The position numbers and the translations under genes were made by a program. Positions 1 to 7,373 of a stretch of 46,073 nucleotides of DNA are shown piece by piece. Within the stretch, counting starts at the first letter, position 1, and each line of letters opens with the position of its first letter. This DNA comes from Bacteroidales bacterium (GTDB lineage Bacteria > Bacteroidota > Bacteroidia > Bacteroidales > UBA932): positions 1-46,073 of the forward strand of contig JAFSWO010000011.1 in assembly GCA_017450165.1 (NCBI GenBank). The letters are read 5' to 3'. The notes under the pieces are model-generated. The model saw only the letters and a program-made list of their open reading frames with translations, had not been told where the DNA came from and made no database searches.

Positions 1-1
1 A

Positions 2-583
2 CAGCAGAAGGATTTCACGAACTTCGCCGGTACCAAGGCCAAAACAAAGTTCTTGGGCAGCACCCGCGACATGAAATGGTATGCAGGCAAGGGCTACACG
101 GTCTGCAGCGTACCCTATGGCAACGGCGCTTACCGGATGGTGATCTTCCTGCCCGACGAGGGGAAGCAGCTCTCCTCCCTGGTTGCATCGCTGACGCCGG
201 AGGTTTGGGACACGACAATGCAGGGATTGTGCGAATGTGAGGTGACCTTCTCGATGCCGGTATTCAAGAGCGAATACTCCATGGACAAAATCTTCCAGGA
301 TGCGTTGGTCGATATGGGCATGCAATTGCCTTTCACCGGCTTCGCCGATTTCTCCAAGATTTCGGACGAGTCTGTCTACATTGACGAAATCCTTCAGAAA
401 ACGGCCATCGACGTATCCGAAAAGGGGACCGAGGCGGCTGCTGTTACGGCCATCGTCTATAAGAATACCTCCGTTTCGAATCCGGAGCCGCCCAAGGTTT
501 TCACGGCGGACCGTCCTTTCGCTTACGCCATCGTTGAGCATACCTTCAACACCATCCTCTTCATCGGAATCCACGGCAAATAA
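2..583 (+). CDS. Serpin family protease inhibitor, C-terminal part
   Basis: The gene enters from the left edge; about 193 residues are visible, roughly the last half of a serpin. The reactive-centre hinge reads EKGTEAAAVTAI, with Gly and Thr at the P15/P14 positions and small residues after them, as in inhibitory serpins that insert the loop after cleavage. The C-terminal serpin signature follows (ADRPFAYAIVEHT, then NTILFIGIHGK to the stop). By hinge counting, P1-P1' falls around Asn-Thr-Ser in KNTSVSN, but the exact scissile bond is a guess. The start and any signal peptide lie outside the window. Bacterial serpins of this phylum are usually exported and are thought to protect against host or self proteases. 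Family assignment is secure; the target protease is unknown. Confidence 0.9.
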   Translation, partial: QQKDFTNFAGTKAKTKFLGSTRDMKWYAGKGYTVCSVPYGNGAYRMVIFLPDEGKQLSSLVASLTPEVWDTTMQGLCECEVTFSMPVFKSEYSMDKIFQDALVDMGMQLPFTGFADFSKISDESVYIDEILQKTAIDVSEKGTEAAAVTAIVYKNTSVSNPEPPKVFTADRPFAYAIVEHTFNTILFIGIHGK

Positions 584-608
584 GCCAGAGACAGGTTGTG
601 CACAGTGT

Positions 609-721
609 GCCTTGGCGCTTAACTGACTGATGCTCAGTCAGTAGCTTAAAGTGCTACCCCTCTTCAGCGGGGGTAGCACTTTAAGTATCTCGCAGTCCTA
701 CTGCGAGTTAAGTGCCAAGGC
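609..721. repeat. Three-armed (cloverleaf) inverted-repeat structure
   Basis: A 14-bp closing stem (609-622 with 708-721, one G·T position) encloses three hairpins. Arm 1 is 623-630/634-641, 8 bp perfect with a 3-nt loop. Arm 2 is 645-660/670-685, 16 bp perfect with a 9-nt loop. Arm 3 is 689-696/700-707, 8 bp perfect with a 3-nt loop. Only about three bases separate neighbouring arms. GTAG stands directly 5' of arm 2. The element lies between two convergent genes and so could block transcription from both sides, but it has no T-run and is far more elaborate than a normal terminator. No coding frame is evident. It may be a small mobile palindromic element or a structured RNA; its identity is unknown. 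Confidence 0.85.
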
Positions 722-742
722 CAAAATCTCCGCACCGCTGCG

Positions 743-1915
743 TCAGCGGTTGCCTTTGGCGCGGTTGTGGGTGCGGCAGAGCATCTGGCAATTGGAGAGG
801 TCGGTGGAGCCGCCGCGGGACCAGGCGGTGACGTGGTCGGCGTCCATCTCGGCGAGACGCCAGATGCGGGTGCGATTGGCATCGTGGCCGATGGCGCAGT
901 ACGGGCAGTTGGAAACGCCGGCCTTTTCGGCGGCCTCGGTCTGGGTGGCGTAGACCGTGCGCTTGACGGGCTCGTCAAAGACGCGGACGTTCAGCAGGCG
1001 CGGGTCCTGGCAGTCGCCCAGGATATATTCGTAGATTCCCCGCTTCTCCTTGACGTAGAAACTCTCGTACAGTTCCCGGACCTTGGCCGCAACGGCCGCG
1101 GGATCGTACGCCCTGGTATGGTATTTCTCGTAGAGTTCGCCCCACTTCAGCCCGCACATCTCCTTCTCGGGAGCGATATCGAACACAGATGTAATCCAAT
1201 CGATTACCGAAGTAAAGTAGGCCTTCATCTCCTGGATGTTGTCGTCATACCGGTGCGCGGCCATATACTCTTCCGTATGACCGCGGCTTACCCAATCCAG
1301 CGCTGCCGCCAGAAAGTCCTGCCGCTTGGCCGTGCCGGAGAGAAAGCAGTTCCACTTGTTGATGTTGGTATTGTTGGAGTTGCTGAACTCCTCTTTGGCG
1401 CGCGTCACGAACGGGCCGGAGTAGACGGCGTTCAGCGTCTCCTGCGTGTTCAGCGGAATGCCGACGATGTTGATGGTCCGGAACCAGTCCTTGATCTCCT
1501 TCTCCGTGCCTTCGCAGACATAGATGAGCAGTTTGGTATTCAGGAACTTTTCCTGCTCGTCCGGGTTCAGCGCGCTGAAATACCACGGCCGGCCTTCGGC
1601 ATCGATCCAGGCAAACTTCTCTGTGAGGAAGCGCCCCAGCGACGTGATGCGTTGCTGGCCGTCCAGCACCTCGTACCGGTCTTCGCCCACTTTGGAGAAA
1701 TAGATAAGGCCCAGCGGATAGCCGTTCCGGACAGACTGGATCACGTCTACCTCCTTCTTGCCGCCGTTCTCGGCGTACAGGTAATGGCGCTGGAACTCCG
1801 GCTGGATGGTCAGCCGGCCCGAAAGGCCGTACAGGCCCTTGCCTTCGTATTCATTGTACTGGAACCCTTTGCAGATATCGCTGATGGTCCAGTCCTGATA
1901 AAGTGTTGCTATCAT
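743..1915 (-). CDS. DUF262 (GmrS/ParB-like) and HNH endonuclease domain protein
   Basis: 390 aa. The N-terminal DUF262 domain carries the signature DGQQRIT (residues 85-91), which in the GmrSD/ParB-like family belongs to a nucleotide-binding and hydrolysing site. The C-terminus is an HNH nuclease: CPYC (337-340), Asp-Ala-Asp-His (358-361), Asn375 and a second zinc pair, Cys380 and His383. This is a single-chain GmrSD-like layout but shorter than classical fusions and without the DUF1524 part. The start codon overlaps the stop of the upstream methyltransferase (ATGA), so the two are translationally coupled. It is probably the cutting partner of a restriction-modification or other anti-phage module. 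Domain calls are solid; the cleavage target is inferred only. Confidence 0.85.
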   Translation of the reverse strand: MIATLYQDWTISDICKGFQYNEYEGKGLYGLSGRLTIQPEFQRHYLYAENGGKKEVDVIQSVRNGYPLGLIYFSKVGEDRYEVLDGQQRITSLGRFLTEKFAWIDAEGRPWYFSALNPDEQEKFLNTKLLIYVCEGTEKEIKDWFRTINIVGIPLNTQETLNAVYSGPFVTRAKEEFSNSNNTNINKWNCFLSGTAKRQDFLAAALDWVSRGHTEEYMAAHRYDDNIQEMKAYFTSVIDWITSVFDIAPEKEMCGLKWGELYEKYHTRAYDPAAVAAKVRELYESFYVKEKRGIYEYILGDCQDPRLLNVRVFDEPVKRTVYATQTEAAEKAGVSNCPYCAIGHDANRTRIWRLAEMDADHVTAWSRGGSTDLSNCQMLCRTHNRAKGNR

Positions 1916-3066
1916 ACTCGCTGAATTAGTATTCGTTGATATACTTTTTCGAGGCTCCCATCCTCTAACTTGACAACTCCTGAAGCATTTAAATCATAAG
2001 TGCCGGGCTTTCCGAATTTGTTGCGATATGCAGCTCTACATTCTTCTGAAGAGTAGATACGCGTTTTTAATCCGTACAGATCAAGATTCTCACACATACC
2101 TACTATTCTGAATTGCTCAGGGCAATACTTGTCAAGGAATGAGATTGGAACGCCCATCATTCCGGAATAATCTTCTGGGATGGAATCTGTAAATGGTATT
2201 TCAATAGCGTTATAGTTGTCGTATGTTGTATACCCTGTATTTCTGATTTCCTTGTGCCTACTATATCTGATATTGTCGTGCATGGACATTAAGCGCAGGG
2301 GTTCGTGGCGCACTCCGAACTCAATGTTTGTGAACCACCGAACACCGGGGACTCTGATTAAGCCTTCTCTATAATCGTGAGAATTGAAATAACTGAGCGA
2401 AGTGTCAATTTCATATGGAGCTGTAAAGTAGCCAGCTCCACGGATGAAGGGATTATGAGTCCAAATCTTGTTGTCTTTGATGAGAGGAAAAATCTCTTTA
2501 TATGTGATTGCGTTTATATTACCGATTACGGCGAATTGTTTGTGTGCATCTAAAATCCACGCTATAAACTCCCGGAATAGCGAAAAAGGCGGATTCGTCA
2601 CAATGATATCCGATTCGTCGCGCAACTTGCAAACCTCCGCGCTGCGGAAGTCCCCGTCGCCCTCCAGATAATGCCACTCCAGATCATCAATGTCTATGCG
2701 GCCGTTTTGGTTGGTGTCCCGCGTGAGCTCGAAGATCTTGCCCTTGATCCGTGTCTTGTCCATATCGAACCAGGGACTTTCGGTCTCGAACAGGGTGGGC
2801 TGGTAATCTTTGTACTTCTTGCTCTCCACGGCATAGGAGGTGCTGATGAGCCGTTTCAGGCCCAGCCGCTCGAAGTTCTGGGCAAAGAACCGCGTGAAAT
2901 TGCTCCACTCGGGATCGTCACACGGAAGAAGAACCGTCTTGTCACGGAATGTGTCGGGGTTGTACTCCAGATATGCGTTGACCTCCTTCTGGATATCCGC
3001 ATATTGGGTGTAGAACTCGTCATTCTTGGCGCTCTTAGCCGCGCCAAGATTACTGTTGTTGGCCAT
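1912..3066 (-). CDS. EcoRI-type adenine-specific DNA methyltransferase
   Basis: 384 aa. The N-terminus ([12 protein letters not shown], residues 14-25) and the later [11 protein letters not shown] closely resemble M.EcoRI-type N6-adenine methyltransferases, and the catalytic motif IV is NPPF at 158-161. Length suits the family. The downstream part (about 1920-2620) is clearly more AT-rich than the flanking genes, suggesting acquisition by transfer. The gene is followed by the overlapping DUF262/HNH gene. It would protect host DNA by methylating adenine in the module's recognition site; the site cannot be read from the sequence. Its leader contains an intrinsic terminator and a hairpin (3069-3074/3105-3110) ending two bases before the start codon, so expression may be attenuated. 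Confidence 0.88.
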   Translation of the reverse strand: MANNSNLGAAKSAKNDEFYTQYADIQKEVNAYLEYNPDTFRDKTVLLPCDDPEWSNFTRFFAQNFERLGLKRLISTSYAVESKKYKDYQPTLFETESPWFDMDKTRIKGKIFELTRDTNQNGRIDIDDLEWHYLEGDGDFRSAEVCKLRDESDIIVTNPPFSLFREFIAWILDAHKQFAVIGNINAITYKEIFPLIKDNKIWTHNPFIRGAGYFTAPYEIDTSLSYFNSHDYREGLIRVPGVRWFTNIEFGVRHEPLRLMSMHDNIRYSRHKEIRNTGYTTYDNYNAIEIPFTDSIPEDYSGMMGVPISFLDKYCPEQFRIVGMCENLDLYGLKTRIYSSEECRAAYRNKFGKPGTYDLNASGVVKLEDGSLEKVYQRILIQRV

Positions 3067-3122
3067 AAGCTGCGCTTCTTACGGCACTTGCGACTTACCC
3101 TTAACGCAGCAATCCAGGGCGC

Positions 3123-3153
3123 AAAAAAGGCATGGACTTTTCCAATCCATGCC
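3123..3153 (-). terminator. Intrinsic terminator upstream of the methyltransferase gene
   Basis: On the minus strand an 8-bp perfect stem (GGCATGGA/TCCATGCC, 3153-3146 with 3136-3129) with a 9-nt loop is followed by six T residues (3128-3123). It lies about 57 bases before the methyltransferase start, in the same direction. It could end a small RNA or act as an attenuator in the leader. Confidence 0.75.
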
Positions 3154-3262
3154 CGCGGCCCTGAGAAAGCCTTGTCAACAGATAAGTCCAGTCCACGCCA
3201 AAGCGCAGACATTCACTGACTCATCCGGGTTGACTGTTGAAATTTCTCAGGTTTCGGGCAAC
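3123..3262 (-). ncRNA. Candidate structured small RNA or leader RNA, unidentified
   Basis: On the minus strand the sequence folds as a rod: GCCCG/CGGGC (3259-3255 with 3155-3151), CCTGAGAAA/TTTCTCAGG (3251-3243 with 3168-3160, 9 bp perfect), TCAACAG/CTGTTGA (3240-3234 with 3181-3175), AGTC/GACT, and an 8-bp terminal hairpin with wobble pairs and a TTTG loop (3210-3191). It ends in the intrinsic terminator at 3123-3153; the innermost terminator bases compete with the closing stem. A TATCTTTG box at 3333-3326 would give a transcript near 195 nt. Length and rod shape recall 6S RNA, but I cannot confirm that family. The alternative is a regulatory leader of the methyltransferase gene. Confidence 0.4.
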
Positions 3263-3325
3263 CGAATAGGTAGCAAATGCTAATTCAATATGTCTTTGCA
3301 ACAAAGTGTTGCTTCCTTGCTTCTG

Positions 3326-3333
3326 CAAAGATA
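3326..3333 (-). promoter_or_regulatory. Possible Bacteroidota -7 box (TATCTTTG)
   Basis: Matches TAnnTTTG on the minus strand, upstream of the structured RNA and methyltransferase. No TTTG -33 box was found at the usual distance, so this is tentative. Confidence 0.35.
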
Positions 3334-3411
3334 AGAAATATTATGTAAGTGTTGTAGCGGCTGGAAGAAGAGGCGGAGCACAGGGCGCCTTCCGCGCCCG
3401 CGGAGCCGTTA

Positions 3412-3487
3412 TTTCGCCAAAGTGGCGGCGGCAGATGTGCCCCGTGAGGCCCTGGGGAAGGGGTATTGCGCCGCCATTTTGGCGAAA
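3412..3487. repeat. Long inverted repeat (19-bp stem), REP/MITE-like
   Basis: Arms 3412-3430 and 3469-3487 pair over 19 bp with a single G·T. The 38-base loop contains a smaller CCCC/GGGG pairing (3440-3443/3454-3457). It lies in the roughly 490-bp gap between the divergent methyltransferase and exonuclease genes, about 45 bases before the exonuclease -7 box. There is no T-run on either side, so it is not an intrinsic terminator. It may be a dispersed palindromic repeat; copy number elsewhere is unknown. Confidence 0.75.
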
Positions 3488-3529
3488 AAGAAAAACGGGA
3501 AAGAGCAGGGGGGAAATCCCAATTTGTCG

Positions 3530-3537
3530 TAACTTTG
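3530..3537 (+). promoter_or_regulatory. Bacteroidota -7 promoter box (TAACTTTG) for the exonuclease gene
   Basis: A perfect TAnnTTTG lies 23 bases before the exonuclease ATG. A -33 TTTG at the expected distance is not evident. Confidence 0.5.
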
Positions 3538-3560
3538 TCGAAAAGAAAACGACTTTGATC

Positions 3561-4055
3561 ATGACCGATTTTGCTGCCATCGACTTTGAGACTGCAAATG
3601 AGCAGCCGAGCAGCGTTTGCAGCGTGGGTGTGGTCATCGTACGGGGCGGGGAGGTGGTGGACACCTTCTACAGCCTGATTCACCCGGAGCCGGAGTATTA
3701 CCAATGGTTCTGCCAGCGGGTGCACGGGCTCTCGGAAGCGGATACGGACGATGCACCTGTCTTTCCGAGAGTCTGGGCGCAGATTGCGCCGCGGATCGAT
3801 GGGTTGCCGCTGGTGGCCCACAACGCCCGCTTCGACGAAGGATGCCTGAAGGCCGCATTCCGCGTCTATCAGATGGATTACCCCGATTATCGCTTCTACG
3901 ATACGCTGACCGCCTCGCGCCGCTGCTTCGGGCACCGTTTGCCGAATCACCAGCTGCAGACCGTGGCGGCCGCCTGCGGGTTTGACCTAACGCGGCACCA
4001 CCATGCCCTGGCCGATGCTGAGGCCTGCGCCCGCATAGCCCTCGAAATCCTCTGA
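3561..4055 (+). CDS. DEDDh 3'-5' exonuclease (DnaQ/PolC epsilon-like)
   Basis: 164 aa, a free-standing exonuclease domain. The ExoI motif is AAIDFETAN (Asp8, Glu10); the ExoII region is HNARFDEG; the ExoIII motif HHALADAEA provides the His and Asp of the DEDDh class. It hydrolyses DNA or RNA 3' ends with two metal ions. The ATG at 3561 starts directly at the ExoI strand and follows a -7 box. Longer upstream extensions of the frame run through the inverted repeat and are not credible. It shares a bidirectional terminator with the convergent ferredoxin gene. The domain is secure; the role (proofreading-like, repair or RNA trimming) is not. Confidence 0.88.
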   Translation: MTDFAAIDFETANEQPSSVCSVGVVIVRGGEVVDTFYSLIHPEPEYYQWFCQRVHGLSEADTDDAPVFPRVWAQIAPRIDGLPLVAHNARFDEGCLKAAFRVYQMDYPDYRFYDTLTASRRCFGHRLPNHQLQTVAAACGFDLTRHHHALADAEACARIALEIL

Positions 4056-4074
4056 TCGCCAGACTGGGATACAG

Positions 4075-4109
4075 AAAAAGGGTGGCCGAATCTCGGTCAC
4101 CCTTTTTTT
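4075..4109. terminator. Bidirectional intrinsic terminator
   Basis: A 15-bp stem (4075-4089 with 4093-4107, one G·T) has a 3-nt loop. A T-run follows on the plus strand and an A-run precedes it, giving a T-run on the minus strand. It serves the exonuclease gene (plus) and the ferredoxin gene (minus), which converge here. Confidence 0.92.
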
Positions 4110-4127
4110 GACGCGTCTTAAATTGAA

Positions 4128-4295
4128 TTAAGCCTGCTCGATAGCGCCCATAGGGCACACACCTGCACAGGTACCGCAGTCGGCGCAGAGGTTCGGGTCG
4201 ATCTTGTAGATGTCACCGGCGCTGATAGCTCCGACAGGGCACTCGTTGATGCAAGTACCGCAAGCAACGCAGTTGTCAGTGATTTTGTAAGCCAT
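4128..4295 (-). CDS. Small 2[4Fe-4S] bacterial ferredoxin
   Basis: 55 aa, beginning MAYKITDNC. Two cluster-binding motifs are complete: CVACGTCINECP in the first half and CADCGTCAGVCP in the second, the CxxCxxCxxxCP pattern of clostridial-type ferredoxins. It carries electrons at low potential in the cytoplasm of anaerobes. The ATG is the only one in frame. It lies 73 bases downstream of the M16 peptidase gene on the same strand, separated by a hairpin, and ends just before the bidirectional terminator. Highly confident. Confidence 0.96.
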   Translation of the reverse strand: MAYKITDNCVACGTCINECPVGAISAGDIYKIDPNLCADCGTCAGVCPMGAIEQA

Positions 4296-4316
4296 GGTTT
4301 ATTTGTTTTTTAAAGT

Positions 4317-4347
4317 AGTCCGGCCCCGTCGCGAACGGAACCGGACT
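4317..4347 (-). terminator. Hairpin between the M16 peptidase and ferredoxin genes
   Basis: A 13-bp stem (4317-4329/4335-4347) with a 5-nt loop; two pairs are G·T when read on the minus strand. Only three consecutive T residues follow, in ACTTT, so termination would be weak or partial. It could instead stabilise the ends of two transcripts. Confidence 0.45.
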
Positions 4348-4368
4348 GCAAAGATGCATCTTTTATGA

Positions 4369-7269
4369 TTAGTAACCAAAAATATCTTCGAGGCTCACGC
4401 GACGGATCGGGCCATACTGCTGCAGGCTCTTGAGATCCAGATCTTTCTCGCGGCCGAGGATGCAGATCGTGTAGGGACGGCCCTTCACGTTTTCCTGCTG
4501 GAACTTCACCACGTCGTCAAGCGTGTAGCCCGGAACCTTCTCGAAGACGAGCTTGTTGATGTCTTCGGTGAGGCCCAGTCTGCGTGCGGAGAGATACGAC
4601 CAGAGGACGTTCTCCTTGACGGTGCGGGTGGTGCGGATGTTGGCGATGATGTTCTCCTTGGCGAGGTTGAAGGCACCTTCGGAGACGGGCATTTCGTTGA
4701 TGATCTCATCGAAAGCGGTCAGGGCGTCGATCAGCTTGTCGTTCTGGGTAGCGATGAAGTTGGTGTAGTAGAGGGTGTGGTCCATGTCGCGCGGCAGGAC
4801 GTAACCGGCGCTTGCCGAGTATGCCAGACCGCGTGCCTCACGCATCTCCTGGAAGACGATGGCGTTCATGCCGCCGCCGAAGTATGCATTGTAGAGCTGG
4901 ATCATCGGAACCTTCTCCACATCGTAGGTCTCGCCCAGGTTGGAGACGGAGACCAGATAGAGCTGGTTGGCATCGTAAGGAGCGATCACCACACCATTCT
5001 TCTCGGTGCGCGTGTATGCGTACGGGTTGCCGCTGACGACATCGGCGAGAGTTTCCGGGCAACGGTGGTTGGCGTTAATCTCGTCAATGATCTGAGCTTC
5101 GGTGAGCGGACCGTAGTAGAGGATCTCATGCTTTGCACTGAATAGGTTGTGGATCTTTTCAAGCAGTTCGGCATCGGTCAGTTTCAGGAGGTCGGCGTTG
5201 GAGAGCTGGTTGTCTACAGGTTTCTTGTCACCGTAGATCGCCCACTCGCGCAGGCGGGAGAAGCAGCCGCGCTGGTTGCCCTTGGCATTCTGACGCTCCA
5301 TCAGGGTGTTGGCCTTGAGCATCTGGAGTGCCTGCGGGTTGGGCTGTGCCGTAGCGATAAGCTCTTCGAGGAGCAGGAGTGCCGGCTCCATGTTTTCTGC
5401 CAGACCGCTGAGGGTCACATAGGTGCGTTCGCCGGTGCAGGAGACGTTTGTCTGGCAAGCCATGCCGTAGAAGGCTTTCTGGATCTCTTCAGGGGAGAGG
5501 GTTTCGGTGCCGATATAACGGACATATTCAGATGCGAACGGGAGTTTGTTGTCCGCATAGCTGCCGGTCTCGAAGAGGAAAGTCAGCGAGAAGGTTTCGT
5601 TGGTGACGTTCTGCTTGTAGAGTACGGGAATGCCGGATTTGGCCTCGAGTTTCTTCAGATCGTGGTTGTAGTCCACGAAGACCGGTTCGATGGGCTTGAC
5701 GACCGTGTTCTGGATTTCGGTCAGGAAGTCGCTGACAGCGTCACGGTTGGTAAAAATCGGAGTGATCGAGGGCTTGGGAATACGGGTGTCAGCCGGGTCT
5801 TTCTTCTGCAGTTTGTTGACCTGCACGTAGTTGTTGCCGAAGTTCTCGTTGGCGAAAGCCACCAGTTCGTCCTTGGTGACGGCTGCCACCTTGTCGATAC
5901 GGCCGATAAAGTCAGCCCACTCGATGTCGTTGATGAAGCAATCCACCTCTGCGCTGACCATGCTGCTGGAAGATTCCATGGCGCGGGTCAGGTAGAGTTT
6001 CTTGTTATTCACGATGGCCTTGAGAAGATCTTCGTCGAATTCACCGCGTTTGATCTTCTCGATCTCGGCGAGCGCGATATCGCGGACCTCGTCGAAGCTC
6101 TGGCCCTTCTTGGGCTCTGCCATCACCATAAATGCGGAATAGTCAGCGAATTCCCATGCGAAAGCGGCCATGCCGAGGGTTTTCTGCTGCTGGTTGACGT
6201 CGAGGTCAATCAAACCGGCGGTACCGTTGTAGAGCACTTCGCCGAAGAGGTCGAGCAGATAGGCCTTCTCATCGTTGGCACCCGGGAAGCGCCAGCCAAG
6301 GGTCAGCGAAGGAGACTCGAGGCCGAGAACTTCGGTAACGATGGGTTTCTCGATGGGCTTTTCAGGCTCGAATTCCATCTTCTTGAGGTTCGGGTTGGGT
6401 TTCATGCCGCCGAAGTACTTGTCCACAATCTTCACAGCCTTGTTCGGGTCGAAGTCGCCCACGAGGCAGACAGCCATGTTGTTGGGGACATACCACTCGT
6501 CGTGATACTTCTTCACGTTGGTGATGGAAGGGTTCTTCAGGTGGTCACCCCAGCCGATCACCGGCGTATGGTAGGTGTGGTTCTGGAAGAGGGCGCCGGT
6601 CACTGCGTTGATGATCTTGCGCTGATCCTGGGTCGCGCCCATGTTGTACTCTTCGTAAATGGTCTCCAGCTCGGTGTGAAAACCGCGGAGCACGCAGTTC
6701 TCGAAGCGGTCTGCCTGAATCTTCGCCCAGTTTTCAATCTGGTTCGAAGGAATGTTCTCCGTGTAGCAGGTCACGTCGTAGCTCGTGTAAGCGTTGGTGC
6801 CGTCGGCACCGATGGCGGACATCAGTTTGTCATACTCGTTCGGGATGGCAATCTTGGATGCCTCGTAGGAGATCGAGTCGATCTGGTGGTAGATGGCTTT
6901 GCGCTCTGCCGGGTCTTCGGTCTGACGATAGACCTCGAAGAGAGCCTCGATCTGATCCAGCAGCGGCTCTTCGGCAGCGTAATCCTGGGTACCGAACTGC
7001 TTCGTACCCTTGAACATCAAGTGCTCAAAATAGTGCGCGAGACCGGTGGTCTCCTGCGGGTCGTTCTTGGAACCGACCTTGACGGCGATGTGCGCGTCGA
7101 TACGGGGTTCGTCTTTGTTGACGATGGTGTAGATCTTCAGGCCGTTGTCCAGCGTGTAGATGCGGGCGCCGGTCGGGTCTCCCTTCACCGTTTCATAGCT
7201 GTAGCGGCTGCAGGAAGCGGCCAGCACGGTGAGGGCTACCATCATGACAATCTGGAAAAATCTTTTCAT
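4369..7269 (-). CDS. M16 family zinc metallopeptidase, lipoprotein
   Basis: 966 aa, about twice a single M16 unit, as expected for the long two-module (pitrilysin-like) form. The N-terminus is a lipoprotein signal with the lipobox AASC (Cys20), so it is anchored in the envelope. The inverted zinc motif HxxEH is intact (His79, Glu82, His83 in HYFEH), and the distal glutamate region TELETIYEEYN fits. The second half, as usual, lacks HxxEH and is structural; it contains the GLAYSASAGY-type motif of this class. It probably degrades peptides in the periplasm. A TATTTTTG -7 box lies 39 bases upstream, divergent from the DUF1573 gene. Confidence 0.93.
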   Translation of the reverse strand: MKRFFQIVMMVALTVLAASCSRYSYETVKGDPTGARIYTLDNGLKIYTIVNKDEPRIDAHIAVKVGSKNDPQETTGLAHYFEHLMFKGTKQFGTQDYAAEEPLLDQIEALFEVYRQTEDPAERKAIYHQIDSISYEASKIAIPNEYDKLMSAIGADGTNAYTSYDVTCYTENIPSNQIENWAKIQADRFENCVLRGFHTELETIYEEYNMGATQDQRKIINAVTGALFQNHTYHTPVIGWGDHLKNPSITNVKKYHDEWYVPNNMAVCLVGDFDPNKAVKIVDKYFGGMKPNPNLKKMEFEPEKPIEKPIVTEVLGLESPSLTLGWRFPGANDEKAYLLDLFGEVLYNGTAGLIDLDVNQQQKTLGMAAFAWEFADYSAFMVMAEPKKGQSFDEVRDIALAEIEKIKRGEFDEDLLKAIVNNKKLYLTRAMESSSSMVSAEVDCFINDIEWADFIGRIDKVAAVTKDELVAFANENFGNNYVQVNKLQKKDPADTRIPKPSITPIFTNRDAVSDFLTEIQNTVVKPIEPVFVDYNHDLKKLEAKSGIPVLYKQNVTNETFSLTFLFETGSYADNKLPFASEYVRYIGTETLSPEEIQKAFYGMACQTNVSCTGERTYVTLSGLAENMEPALLLLEELIATAQPNPQALQMLKANTLMERQNAKGNQRGCFSRLREWAIYGDKKPVDNQLSNADLLKLTDAELLEKIHNLFSAKHEILYYGPLTEAQIIDEINANHRCPETLADVVSGNPYAYTRTEKNGVVIAPYDANQLYLVSVSNLGETYDVEKVPMIQLYNAYFGGGMNAIVFQEMREARGLAYSASAGYVLPRDMDHTLYYTNFIATQNDKLIDALTAFDEIINEMPVSEGAFNLAKENIIANIRTTRTVKENVLWSYLSARRLGLTEDINKLVFEKVPGYTLDDVVKFQQENVKGRPYTICILGREKDLDLKSLQQYGPIRRVSLEDIFGY

Positions 7270-7307
7270 TTGTTTGGGTTTATGAATGAATAAATTGGAT
7301 TTTGGTA

Positions 7308-7315
7308 CAAAAATA
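7308..7315 (-). promoter_or_regulatory. Bacteroidota -7 box (TATTTTTG) for the M16 peptidase gene
   Basis: Matches TAnnTTTG on the minus strand, 38 bases before the start codon, in a 104-base divergent intergenic region. Confidence 0.5.
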
Positions 7316-7341
7316 GAAAACTGTTTCTAATGAATAAAACT

Positions 7342-7349
7342 TATCTTTG
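7342..7349 (+). promoter_or_regulatory. Bacteroidota -7 box (TATCTTTG) for the DUF1573-meaB genes
   Basis: A perfect TAnnTTTG 24 bases before the ATG of the DUF1573 gene, the same spacing seen for other genes here. The -33 element is not clear. Confidence 0.6.
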
Positions 7350-7373
7350 TAATTCTAACTATCGTTAGACTGA

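Noticed and set aside
609..721. Reading the cloverleaf as an ordinary bidirectional terminator or a tRNA
   Set aside because: No T-runs, no tRNA consensus bases (no TTCGA or CCA context), and arm lengths do not fit a tRNA.
767..1924. A 385-codon plus-strand open frame across the DUF262/HNH gene
   Set aside because: Antisense shadow; the minus-strand protein has complete DUF262 and HNH motifs.
3123..3319. Naming the structured RNA upstream of the methyltransferase as 6S RNA
   Set aside because: Shape and length are suggestive, but I cannot match conserved 6S features without a covariance search.
5149..7293. A 714-codon open frame on the plus strand, antisense to the M16 peptidase gene
   Set aside because: It mirrors the codon bias of the peptidase gene, shows no motif, and the minus-strand product has intact active-site residues and a lipoprotein signal.
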